Shown here: piece after piece, positions 33,980 to 42,342 of the stretch | Numbering within the stretch: position 1 is the first letter of the stretch | How the letters are laid out: each line of letters opens with the position of its first letter | Assembly (NCBI GenBank): GCA_945865815.1 | Contig: CAMBFR010000004.1 | Span: 1-64,000, forward strand | Direction: 5' to 3' | Length of the DNA stretch: 64,000 bases | Source: Candidatus Sulfopaludibacter sp. SbA3 | Lineage (GTDB): Bacteria > Acidobacteriota > Terriglobia > 20CM-2-55-15 | Made by a program: the position numbers and the translations under genes | The notes under the pieces: generated by a model | What the model saw: the letters and a program-made list of their open reading frames with translations, nothing else | Told to the model about the DNA's origin: nothing | Databases searched by the model: none

Positions 33980-35461
33980 TTACGACGCGCGAGATGAATA
34001 GAGTTGGCGCGAAAGGCAAACCACCTCCTGCCCTTTCAACTGCGGCAGCAGAGGGCGCTCCATTTGGATTGCTTCTCCGAAGGCGTTCGTGACCGCACAC
34101 TCGTCGAACGGGATGCGCATCCCATCCCGATGGGGCCGCTGCTGCCCGAGCGCGGACAAGGAAAAGGAGATGTCGGAGCCGCGAAGCTCGTTTTTGGAGT
34201 GCTGGAAAACGAGTACAAATGGCGCGTCGCCCACATCCCCGTCGGGAAGCACCGTTACTGAAAAGGGCTCGACCTGGCGCGCGCGAAGCGCCTGCATCAG
34301 TCTGGAACGCGCAATCTCCTGGGCAACACCGTCGAGCCCACCGGAGTCCGGAATCTCCGCGGCGGAATCCGCTGAAGCGGGCTGAGCTGCCCGATTCAGA
34401 GCCTGCATCTCGATCGTCCACCGCGTTTCGTCCAGCGCCTTCGTGTAGCTGCTTTCGGCGATGAGAGCGTGCCGGCTGAGTTCGGTTTCCTGTTCGAGTT
34501 GTGTCTCACGCAGAAACGAGTCGGCGTCGGCGAGACGGTCGTACATGTCTTCGCCGTGGTTCAGCTTGGCCAGGAGGGGAATCATTTCCATGGCAACCAT
34601 CACGAACGAGAGCGCGACGTAGAGGCCCAGGAGCATCCAGTCCTTCCCGATGACTCTGAACAAGGCCCTGTGATTCGCCATGAAGCCTTTCTCTGCCGCC
34701 TTCGCCTCATTGGCCGGCCGCGCGATCGCCTGGAGATCGCGGAACTTCTCCTGCATGCGGGCATCGAGCCCGGCCAGTTCCTCGCGAAACTGATCCAGTT
34801 CGCGAACGGCGCGATCGTAGTCGACCTTCTTCTGTTCGAACAAAGGCCCCTTCCCGCGAAGAAGGGAGCCCGCGGTACCCTCCGCTTCGCGGATATAGGC
34901 GTCCCGAAGCTCACTCACTTCGGCTTCCTTCCGTTCAAGACGGATCTCCTTGTTCCTCTTGTCCTGGGTCATTCCGGCAAGTTCGGGCACCGCTTCACCG
35001 GCCCGATCGAGGTTCGTCTTCTGCGCCTCCAGCCGTTCCTGCGCCAGCTCGTTGTTGATCTCGTTGACGAAGAACCACTGCACGATCTGTTCGCCGATAA
35101 GGAGGGACAGCGCGATGGAGAGCGCGATGCGGACGAATGGAAGAACCTTGCCCCAGATCGTCGCCGCACCGTGCCTGGTTGTCATGAGCAGCAGGCGATC
35201 GAGCACCAGCACAATGCCCGCCCAGCAGGGCGCGATGATCAGCGCAGCCATCAGGGAGCCGCTCACCTGGTGGGCCACGCGCACCATTCCCAATCCCGAC
35301 AGCGAGGAAGCCACGTAAACCGCCGAGCCGAGCGCGCAGTAGTAGCTCTGCACCGGTTGCGAACACCGTGAAAGAATGGACTCCGCCGCCCCGCTCGGCC
35401 ACGAGAGGACCTTCTTGAGGACACTCCATTCAACGTTGTCTTGTTGGTTACTGGGATTCAT
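33980..35461 (-). CDS. DUF4407-like membrane/coiled-coil protein
   Basis: TM helices, large coiled coil; start MNPSNQQDN overlapping the upstream gene. Confidence 0.65.
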   Translation of the reverse strand: MNPSNQQDNVEWSVLKKVLSWPSGAAESILSRCSQPVQSYYCALGSAVYVASSLSGLGMVRVAHQVSGSLMAALIIAPCWAGIVLVLDRLLLMTTRHGAATIWGKVLPFVRIALSIALSLLIGEQIVQWFFVNEINNELAQERLEAQKTNLDRAGEAVPELAGMTQDKRNKEIRLERKEAEVSELRDAYIREAEGTAGSLLRGKGPLFEQKKVDYDRAVRELDQFREELAGLDARMQEKFRDLQAIARPANEAKAAEKGFMANHRALFRVIGKDWMLLGLYVALSFVMVAMEMIPLLAKLNHGEDMYDRLADADSFLRETQLEQETELSRHALIAESSYTKALDETRWTIEMQALNRAAQPASADSAAEIPDSGGLDGVAQEIARSRLMQALRARQVEPFSVTVLPDGDVGDAPFVLVFQHSKNELRGSDISFSLSALGQQRPHRDGMRIPFDECAVTNAFGEAIQMERPLLPQLKGQEVVCLSRQLYSSRAS

Positions 35462-36203
35462 AGCTTCTCCTCTCCATGTGATTGGGTTGTGAGCTGGCGC
35501 CAAAAACGACTCGTTCTACTTCCAGCCACGGTTTCTGAGCCCGCGTCAGAGCGGCTTGTACCGCATTCAACCTGAGACCAAGGCGCTGTCCGATAGCCGC
35601 CACGTCGTCAGTGGATCGCGTGTCTCCAGCCATCTCGGTAAACACGATGAGCCTCGCGTTAAAGAACTGCGCGAAAAGGTCGTCTGGAAACTTTTCCCCG
35701 CACAGTTCCCGAAGCGCCGCGACACACTCAGGGCGGTACCGGGCGGCGAACTCCTGGTAAAAGTTCTCGAAGCGTCTCTCGACGAGGACACGCAGGACGA
35801 TCGCGGTCTCTCGGCGCCGGTATCCCACAACAGAGCAACGCCAGCCTTCCGATTCGCGAGCGCTCATACTCTCAAGGGCGCGAAGTTCACGGGCTCGCCG
35901 TCTCCAGTGACTGTCTCTAACCCAGCACAATCGCTTGTGCAGGAAGGCCGAGACGCGGGTCGTATCCCCAAATCCTTCCTGGCGGCTCCTCAACCAGCCG
36001 AGGAACCCTACAATCGCGGTTTGCGCCAGATCGTCGGTTGTAGACGGGTCGAGGCCAAACCGCCCTGCCGCTTTGCGAAGCTCACCAGCCTTGCAGGCGA
36101 CAAGGCCGCCGATCGCTTCGGTCGTTTCCAAATCGAGCGATTCTGTTGTCGGAGGCACGTCGACAGGCGTCTCGGATTGGCTTGTGATCCGGCAATCGGT
36201 CAT
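35448..36203 (-). CDS. Sigma-70-like protein
   Basis: Region-2-like DDLAQTAIVGFLGWLRSRQEGFGDTTRVSAFLHKRLCW; C-terminal HTH-like IGQRLGLRLNAVQAALTRAQ. Confidence 0.45.
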   Translation of the reverse strand: MTDCRITSQSETPVDVPPTTESLDLETTEAIGGLVACKAGELRKAAGRFGLDPSTTDDLAQTAIVGFLGWLRSRQEGFGDTTRVSAFLHKRLCWVRDSHWRRRARELRALESMSARESEGWRCSVVGYRRRETAIVLRVLVERRFENFYQEFAARYRPECVAALRELCGEKFPDDLFAQFFNARLIVFTEMAGDTRSTDDVAAIGQRLGLRLNAVQAALTRAQKPWLEVERVVFGASSQPNHMERRSYESQ

Positions 36204-36574
36204 ATGGCAATCTCCCGCCACTCAACTTGCGAGCGAATCCGGCGTCGTACCTCCGCCGATGAAACGTCGTGACCGGGCTCTCTCCGTGGAGGCACGAAGT
36301 GCTTGGACTTGCGCCGTGTCTTTCCGAAGCCGTTACGGTTTCGGTAAACGGTGATAACAGTGTCTTCAGAGACGACGGCAGTGAGGCCCACGAGCCGCTC
36401 GAACTCGCGTTCCCGTCCTTTGGGGAGATCGCGCCTGCCGAGAAAATGGAACTCCGCGCCCGCGGCGTAGACGACGCGTCCAAACTGCAGCGCAACCCCG
36501 AGGTCAAGGACTCCTACGTTACGCTGCGCCATCCGGCGTGCCGCGTGATCGCTGATTCGAAACTGACTTCTCAT
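36200..36574 (-). CDS. DUF4258-like protein
   Basis: RISDHAARRMAQRNV ... ITVYRNR; ATGA overlap with the sigma-like gene. Confidence 0.6.
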   Translation of the reverse strand: MRSQFRISDHAARRMAQRNVGVLDLGVALQFGRVVYAAGAEFHFLGRRDLPKGREREFERLVGLTAVVSEDTVITVYRNRNGFGKTRRKSKHFVPPRREPGHDVSSAEVRRRIRSQVEWREIAI

Positions 36575-36647
36575 TCCAATCCTCCTTCGATGCGTGCTTC
36601 AGAACACGCCGAGTATGGGTGAAGGGGGATCTCTTGTCCGGGTAGGA

Positions 36648-36681
36648 ATGGTTTCGGAAATGTTTCAGAAATGGTTCGGAA
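36648..36681. promoter_or_regulatory. Three tandem 11-12 bp iterons
   Basis: atggtttcggaa / atgtttcagaa / atggttcggaa upstream of the minus-strand DUF4258 operon. Confidence 0.55.
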
Positions 36682-36714
36682 CGTGGCAGGGGCTGCGGCT
36701 TCCGACCCCGACGG

Positions 36715-37935
36715 TCAGGTGATGACGATGCGATCTGGAGGCACGCTCAGACCGTATCGAGACTCCCTGTATGGGCCGGAGTTATCGATCAAGTAACGAT
36801 CCATCGCGCCCACCGAGTTGAACGCACGCTTGATCTTGGAGAAGGCCCCAAGGTACGGCCTTGCAAGAACGTCTGGCGCTGTAGTTTGAGTGGCAAACGT
36901 TCTCAGCGTCGCGACGAATTTGAAGAACCTCGGCAGGTCTTTAGGGTGTGTGTCCTTGATGTCGGCAAGGGACCTTACCCTCCCTTTCGGTGGCATAATT
37001 CGGCGAAAAACGTTGTCTAGATCCTCTTCGCAGATTTCGCTGAGAGCGACGAACCCTTCTTTACCGTGCGCCTTCTGGCGAAAGATGGCGAACAACGTGT
37101 AGATGAACAGGTGGGGTTCGGTCAGTCGGACTTTGTGAGAGCCCACGGTTACGGTTCTCTCCCGCAGGTCTATGGTGACGTCCTGTGGCACCTCGATCAG
37201 GTTCAAGTCTTCCTGAGTCTGTCTCACAAGGTCGCTGTAACGAAATTGAGCAGTGTCCAATTTATCCGAGAGAAGTCCGCGAAGCCGGACAAAGGGAATC
37301 TCTGCCAGGAAGATTTGCGCCGCCTTGGTCGAAATCTTTCTCCCATCCTTCGCCTCGAGAGTTCGATGACGAGGCGGTTTATAGTAGAAAGTGGGTTTAG
37401 CTCCCTCGAAGTCATCGTTCACCAGCACATGCGACAGTGTGTCCAGCGGGCGAGCGAACAGTTGGAATGCCGCAGTGAGGTATATCCCCATGGTTTTCCG
37501 TCCGCCCGCCACCGAGGCATGAATCGGAGTACCAGGGTCTTGAGTCCACTGCCTCACGTACCTGCATATCGAATCCCCTGCGAACTCGTTCTCTTCCAAC
37601 GTCCGAATGTCCGGGAGAGCGGTGCCATCCGGGGTCCGCAATAGAGAGATGGTCGACTCATTGAATTCGATGTCGGTGGGATCGATTCCAAAGTCGCTGC
37701 AGAACTCATAGTACTTGCCGGAGTCGCGGTCCAACAGAACCTTGAGAAGCTTCTCCTGGCCGGCCACCGTTGTAATGACGCGAATCTTTTCGACGTGTTT
37801 CCGTGGCTCCTCCTGAGTCAGCACATACAGCGTCTCCGTGATGATCTGGGGGGTAAGTCCAGCGACACAGAGCATGATCAGCTTTTGCTCCTGCTGCTCC
37901 CTTTTGGTCTGTCGCCGAGGCGCCTTCTTAGTCAC
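36715..37935 (-). CDS. CARF protein of the NE0113-like family with C-terminal wHTH-like region
   Basis: MLCVAGLTPQIITETLYVL; HASVAGGRKTMGIYLTAAFQLFARPLDTLSHVLV; TVGSHKVRLTEPHLFIYTLFAIF. Confidence 0.8.
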   Translation of the reverse strand: MTKKAPRRQTKREQQEQKLIMLCVAGLTPQIITETLYVLTQEEPRKHVEKIRVITTVAGQEKLLKVLLDRDSGKYYEFCSDFGIDPTDIEFNESTISLLRTPDGTALPDIRTLEENEFAGDSICRYVRQWTQDPGTPIHASVAGGRKTMGIYLTAAFQLFARPLDTLSHVLVNDDFEGAKPTFYYKPPRHRTLEAKDGRKISTKAAQIFLAEIPFVRLRGLLSDKLDTAQFRYSDLVRQTQEDLNLIEVPQDVTIDLRERTVTVGSHKVRLTEPHLFIYTLFAIFRQKAHGKEGFVALSEICEEDLDNVFRRIMPPKGRVRSLADIKDTHPKDLPRFFKFVATLRTFATQTTAPDVLARPYLGAFSKIKRAFNSVGAMDRYLIDNSGPYRESRYGLSVPPDRIVIT

Positions 37936-38458
37936 CTTTGATGGTCTCCGCGCTGAGCGTGAATGCCCGTACATAGCCTTTGTTCTCCCACATATAGACC
38001 TGGACTGGCACCCAGTTGTCGAGAAGCGCTCCGATGCCCGCCGCAAGGGCGTACGGCCCACCATAAAAGAGATGCACTTCCCGGATGTCGGATTTCTTGC
38101 GAAGTTCATCGATGTCGCGGCGAATCTCATGAAGGACCATGAGGAAGTCGGCAGGCGGTAGGTGGCCGGTCTTGTCGTAGCTCACTACTAGCGGAATTCT
38201 GGCCTTCCCCTCGACGATTCCGAAGTGGCTCTCAAGGAATCCCTGGACCGAGGCGGCGATATGCGTGCCGACGCCGATGGAAATGGCGACGCTGCCGTCT
38301 GCTGGTTTCACCTGCAGCATCTTGTTGCGCCGCCGGTATTCGCCGCGAGCGCGCAGGAAGGCCACGATGGCCCAAATCACGCCCACCACCTGGAGCACCC
38401 CCAGAATATTGGCGAGCCAGGCGATGGAGTCTCCGGTGTTGTGCAGCCACTCAAACAT
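37928..38458 (-). CDS. Membrane-anchored SAVED-like protein, putative cOA effector
   Basis: N-terminal TM IAWLANILGVLQVVGVIWAIVAFL; VAISIGVGTHIAASVQGFLE and VHLFYGGPYALAAGIGALLDNWVPVQVYMWENKGYVRAFTL. Confidence 0.7.
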   Translation of the reverse strand: MFEWLHNTGDSIAWLANILGVLQVVGVIWAIVAFLRARGEYRRRNKMLQVKPADGSVAISIGVGTHIAASVQGFLESHFGIVEGKARIPLVVSYDKTGHLPPADFLMVLHEIRRDIDELRKKSDIREVHLFYGGPYALAAGIGALLDNWVPVQVYMWENKGYVRAFTLSAETIKGD

Positions 38459-38475
38459 AGATTCTCCCGTGCACG

Positions 38476-39573
38476 CTACAAGCGGTTGCCGAGTTTATCC
38501 AGAACAAATTGGTCTCCCTCGTAGTGGCCAAAGATTCGTTTCGCTCCCTGATCCGGCCCGGCGTCCAACTCGTGTGTCGAAGGCAGTTCGGGATCGCCCT
38601 TTAGTTGCTTGAGGTCGAGGGATCGCCGGTCCAGGTTGGTTTCGAGGTACTGGGCCAGGTGATCGATTTTCTGGTTGATCAGCGCCATCCAGTCAGAATC
38701 CAGGTCTCGAAGAGATTCTTGAAACGTTTCGCCGAAACGGATCTTCAAACTGGGAGAAGGCCAAAGCCTGCCGCGATAAATCTCTTTCCGGCTTTGCTCC
38801 CAAACCAGATTTCCCCATGGCGAAAGGGCCGTTTGACCGGCGACGGTCATCAGCAGAGTTTCGGGCACGCCGTCGGTATGTGCGACACCTAGGCTCGCGC
38901 CAAGGCGGCGAAACACCTGCAGATGCTGACGGACGGTATCGTTGGCCGTCAGTTTGATTGGCAAGCGGGGAATGCGCATCAAGTCGTTGGCTTCCTGGAA
39001 GAGGTAGATCACTTCATCAGCGTAGAACATTGCGATCGTCTGGAGGAACCCCTGAACGCTCTTGAATCCGCCGGTGAGATTGAAAATGATCCGATAGCCC
39101 CGCTCCCGATATCCCGGCAACGTTTCTTCGCTCCATCTCACGAGCTCCGACAGAGCGAGTTGGAAAGCCTCCAAATCCGCTGTTTGGAGATCTCTCTGTC
39201 GAATCACGTTTACAGACGCCCCCTGCTTTTTGAACCAGGCCTCGATAATCCTGGCCGTAGCTTCCCCCAGCCAGGTGTCGGTACAGAGCAAGATGTGATG
39301 GCTTCGGTCCGCCGACGCCTTTCCTCCGTAGAAGCGGATGAGCGCATTGAGTTCCGCCGACATTTTGGAGACCACGACGAGGTCCCCTGCGAGCAACTCT
39401 TCTTGGACCCGAGCCAGCAATTCTTCAGCCCACGGTCTATCGCAGTCAGGCACTTCCTCGCGATGTTTCAGGTTGGACAAACGAACAAGCTGCTGCCGCC
39501 GCTCGGGCTCCCGCGCCGCGTTCGTCAAGAGACTGGTACCGCACGTGGATAGAATCAGATCGCGAGATTGCAT
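38476..39573 (-). CDS. CARF-domain protein (APE2256/TIGR02619-like), putative cOA effector or ring nuclease
   Basis: LILSTCGTSLLTNA N-terminus; YRIIFNLTGGFKSVQGFLQTIAMFYADEVIYLFQ; start MQSRDLILS. Confidence 0.8.
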   Translation of the reverse strand: MQSRDLILSTCGTSLLTNAAREPERRQQLVRLSNLKHREEVPDCDRPWAEELLARVQEELLAGDLVVVSKMSAELNALIRFYGGKASADRSHHILLCTDTWLGEATARIIEAWFKKQGASVNVIRQRDLQTADLEAFQLALSELVRWSEETLPGYRERGYRIIFNLTGGFKSVQGFLQTIAMFYADEVIYLFQEANDLMRIPRLPIKLTANDTVRQHLQVFRRLGASLGVAHTDGVPETLLMTVAGQTALSPWGNLVWEQSRKEIYRGRLWPSPSLKIRFGETFQESLRDLDSDWMALINQKIDHLAQYLETNLDRRSLDLKQLKGDPELPSTHELDAGPDQGAKRIFGHYEGDQFVLDKLGNRL

Positions 39574-39584
39574 GGATTCCCTAT

Positions 39585-39886
39585 TTAGGCTGCGCCGAGG
39601 TGTAGGATCAGCGACATATTCCAGGGGAGGCATCCACACTTCTTTGTTCCCTTGGCTTCATCCACGGAGGCGACAGCGCGTCCCTTCTTCACTTCATTCA
39701 CGGCCCAAAGAAACAAGGCGAGGGCGTTTCCGACCAACTCCTCATTGGTCTTGATGCCCGCTCCCTTCACGTTCTCGATCTCTTGGGTCTTTTCCTCGAA
39801 CTTACCCAGAAGGTATCCAAATCGGGTTGCTTGTAATCCATGAGAGCGTTCCGAACCGACTCAGCCAGAGAGACCAGCAACGTCAC
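39585..39886 (-). CDS. Small operon ORF, apparently split by a -1 frameshift
   Basis: GTGA overlap start at 39886 gives VTLLVSLAESVRNALMDYKQPDL; coding continues in the -1 frame as GYLLGKFEEKTQEIENVKGAGIKTNEELVGNALALFLWAVNEVKKGRAVASVDE. Confidence 0.4.
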
Positions 39887-40812
39887 AGGTCCCCCCTATC
39901 GCCCCTCTTGAAGCTCAACCAGACACCGGGCCAGTCGTCGTGGAGGCGAGACTCTTTCTCCCAACAGTCAGCAGGCACGCGAACTAGCGTCGACCGGCGG
40001 TCACCACTATCTCCAAACGATCCAACACCTCTTCCCGCGAAGACGATTCGCTCAACCCCAGCGCGCTGATTTGCCCTGAATACAAGAAACCGATCATGAA
40101 ACAAGTTTCGCTCTGTCTTGGTCGTTGGATGGAGCTTGAATTCCCATTGAATGGTGGTCTCCCGGAATACTTGGTTTGCACGCTTAATCCCTTCAGCTCG
40201 GCTCCCTGGGAGGCTTGCCTCCCGTTCGCCGACATCCAGCGGAGACCAGCTACCGCTGCCGGTAACATGCGAAACGCCGTTCCGGTTTGCAAACAAAGCA
40301 AGCTTCCGCAAGGCAGGAGCGTTTCCGTCGGACAAGATGTATGGGTCGATGACATCGACTGTCCGGTGCGCCCAACACGCAAGTCTTAACGCCTCAAGAG
40401 CCTGTTCTCCGACCTTGCAGTGAGCGTAATGAAAGGGAAGCGTAGAAAACTCGCTCCGCTCCCATTCGGACATTGGAATCGCTTTCGGCGCGAGTCTGGC
40501 CGTTTCTCCGGGAGGAATTCTGGCCGTTGGGATCATTCCGCTTTCAATCAACATTTTCAGCTTCCGAAGTCGATCTGTCGGCAATCGTTTTTTTTCCAGA
40601 GTCGCTATGTGCACACGAACGGAGACGCAGGCGTTTCTATGGTTTTCCATCAATACACCGAAACACCCAAGGTAGCGGAGCAGCGCATCCCATCGCCCTT
40701 CGTTGGGTTCCTTTAGCCCGTATTCCACTAGCTGGTCGATCGACCATGGGATGCGGACGAACAGACTGCCGAACTCCGCTTCCTTGCTTAGGTATCGTCC
40801 GAGAGTCACCAC
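39883..40812 (-). CDS. Putative PLD-like-fold protein
   Basis: AHRTVDVIDPYILSDG and NLFHDRFLVF...FAGRGVGSFG; 7-bp overlap with the ATPase gene. Confidence 0.4.
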   Translation of the reverse strand: MVTLGRYLSKEAEFGSLFVRIPWSIDQLVEYGLKEPNEGRWDALLRYLGCFGVLMENHRNACVSVRVHIATLEKKRLPTDRLRKLKMLIESGMIPTARIPPGETARLAPKAIPMSEWERSEFSTLPFHYAHCKVGEQALEALRLACWAHRTVDVIDPYILSDGNAPALRKLALFANRNGVSHVTGSGSWSPLDVGEREASLPGSRAEGIKRANQVFRETTIQWEFKLHPTTKTERNLFHDRFLVFRANQRAGVERIVFAGRGVGSFGDSGDRRSTLVRVPADCWEKESRLHDDWPGVWLSFKRGDRGDL

Positions 40813-42338
40813 CTCATCCTTTCAAGCCACTCGCCATACAACAAATTGTCTCGCTGAGGAAAAAATCCATCGGGCCAGGGATCCATGAATTCTCCGTCCC
40901 CAGCCATTCGAATTCTTTGCACGCAGGTAACGCCGTTCTCGACATTCACGGCCAGGAGCGTCACATTTTCCGGATCGAGAACCCCTTCCCGCACTAACTG
41001 CTGGGCCGCGAGAACTAAGTACTCGCTATGGGTCTCGAGGATTGCCTGCGGATTTGCACTTCCGGCTTGTGGGGCACTCCGGCGCAAAGGCTCAGAAAAC
41101 AACCGCAACAGCTCCACCTGCCAATCGGGATGCAGGTGGAGTTCCGGCTGCTCTACAAGCAGGGTCTGCGGCTTGGTCCCCCCAAGCACCGCCGCCCATT
41201 CGGCCAGGATTGGAAGCAGTTGACTTACTCCGAAACCTACATCGGGTACGCCGACAGTTGCGCCGTGGGGACGTGTGTCTAAAAGGAAGAGTTCCACGAG
41301 TGCATCCAAAGTAAGCAATGGCCGGTTGATTACTTGGTAAGGAACGCGCATCGACTGCAGCATGTTGTTGATCGCTTCCTCCCGATCCGGAAATCTGAAG
41401 AGGATGTCACCCAGCCGTTCTCCGCGCGAACCTACCTCATCGTCCGTGGAACTATCGCGGGCATAGATCCGCTGGCCCGGAACACGGGTTGGGCCGATGT
41501 AACGCAGGTTTGCGAACTTCTTCGCAGATCCGAAAAAAAGGTCGTCAATCTCCCGGGTGAGTGCCGCGACGAACGGAGAATCCTCACTAAGCAGCGCAGC
41601 GTGGCTTTGTGTCCAACTCTCCCGGGCCTGCTTCAGTTCGGTGCCAAGCGTCTCCGCGGCCTGAACGGTAGACAGCCGGCCAGCACGCTTCTCCGCCTCG
41701 ATTATTTGCTCCACCGTGGGAACACTCCCCCTCTCGATACGCCGCGTATTCTCTGAAGGGTCCAAACGAATGACCGGGATGGCTGATCTCCGCTCCTTGT
41801 CTGCAAAGGCGCGCCAGCCAGCCACAAGGGGCGACGCCTGTTCAGCTTCCGAGTTTGGTGGTGCTATCTCAAGGAACGGGATCTCGATCTGGCGAGCCCT
41901 GTCATTGGTAACTTGGGCGCCGCCGAGGAGAATGGTTCCATTCCGGCCCCTCAGCGTGCAAGCTGTGAGTGTTCCAGCTTCGGGCAATCGGTTTTCATCA
42001 ATGTCCCCGGTAGCGTTCAGCAAATAATCCGCTTCCCATGTAAAGTCTGCGGACTTCTCACCTTCATCCCATGAAATCCCTATTTCCACGGGAACGTTAC
42101 GGTGTCGATGAGCAATGTTTCCGAATCTGCCCAACGTTACCAATCGCCCGGCCGGGCGGAGTTCGATGACGGCAGCAGGGCCGGATTCCCAACTCTGACG
42201 CAGCATGAGGAGAGCCTGCAGGATCGACGATTTCCCGGCAGAGTTCCCCCCCAACATAATCGTTAGGGGTCCCAGGGGAATCCGGGTTTGCTGGTCCCCA
42301 AAGCGCTTAAAGTTTCTCAGCCGAAGTTCAGAAATCAC
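40806..42338 (-). CDS. AAA ATPase, DUF3696-like, OLD/SMC-like
   Basis: Walker A GGNSAGKSS; Walker B LLVEQPELHLHP; ETHSEYLVLAAQ; C-terminal PWPDGFFPQRDNLL. Confidence 0.85.
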   Translation of the reverse strand: MISELRLRNFKRFGDQQTRIPLGPLTIMLGGNSAGKSSILQALLMLRQSWESGPAAVIELRPAGRLVTLGRFGNIAHRHRNVPVEIGISWDEGEKSADFTWEADYLLNATGDIDENRLPEAGTLTACTLRGRNGTILLGGAQVTNDRARQIEIPFLEIAPPNSEAEQASPLVAGWRAFADKERRSAIPVIRLDPSENTRRIERGSVPTVEQIIEAEKRAGRLSTVQAAETLGTELKQARESWTQSHAALLSEDSPFVAALTREIDDLFFGSAKKFANLRYIGPTRVPGQRIYARDSSTDDEVGSRGERLGDILFRFPDREEAINNMLQSMRVPYQVINRPLLTLDALVELFLLDTRPHGATVGVPDVGFGVSQLLPILAEWAAVLGGTKPQTLLVEQPELHLHPDWQVELLRLFSEPLRRSAPQAGSANPQAILETHSEYLVLAAQQLVREGVLDPENVTLLAVNVENGVTCVQRIRMAGDGEFMDPWPDGFFPQRDNLLYGEWLERMRW

Positions 42339-42342
42339 GCGG

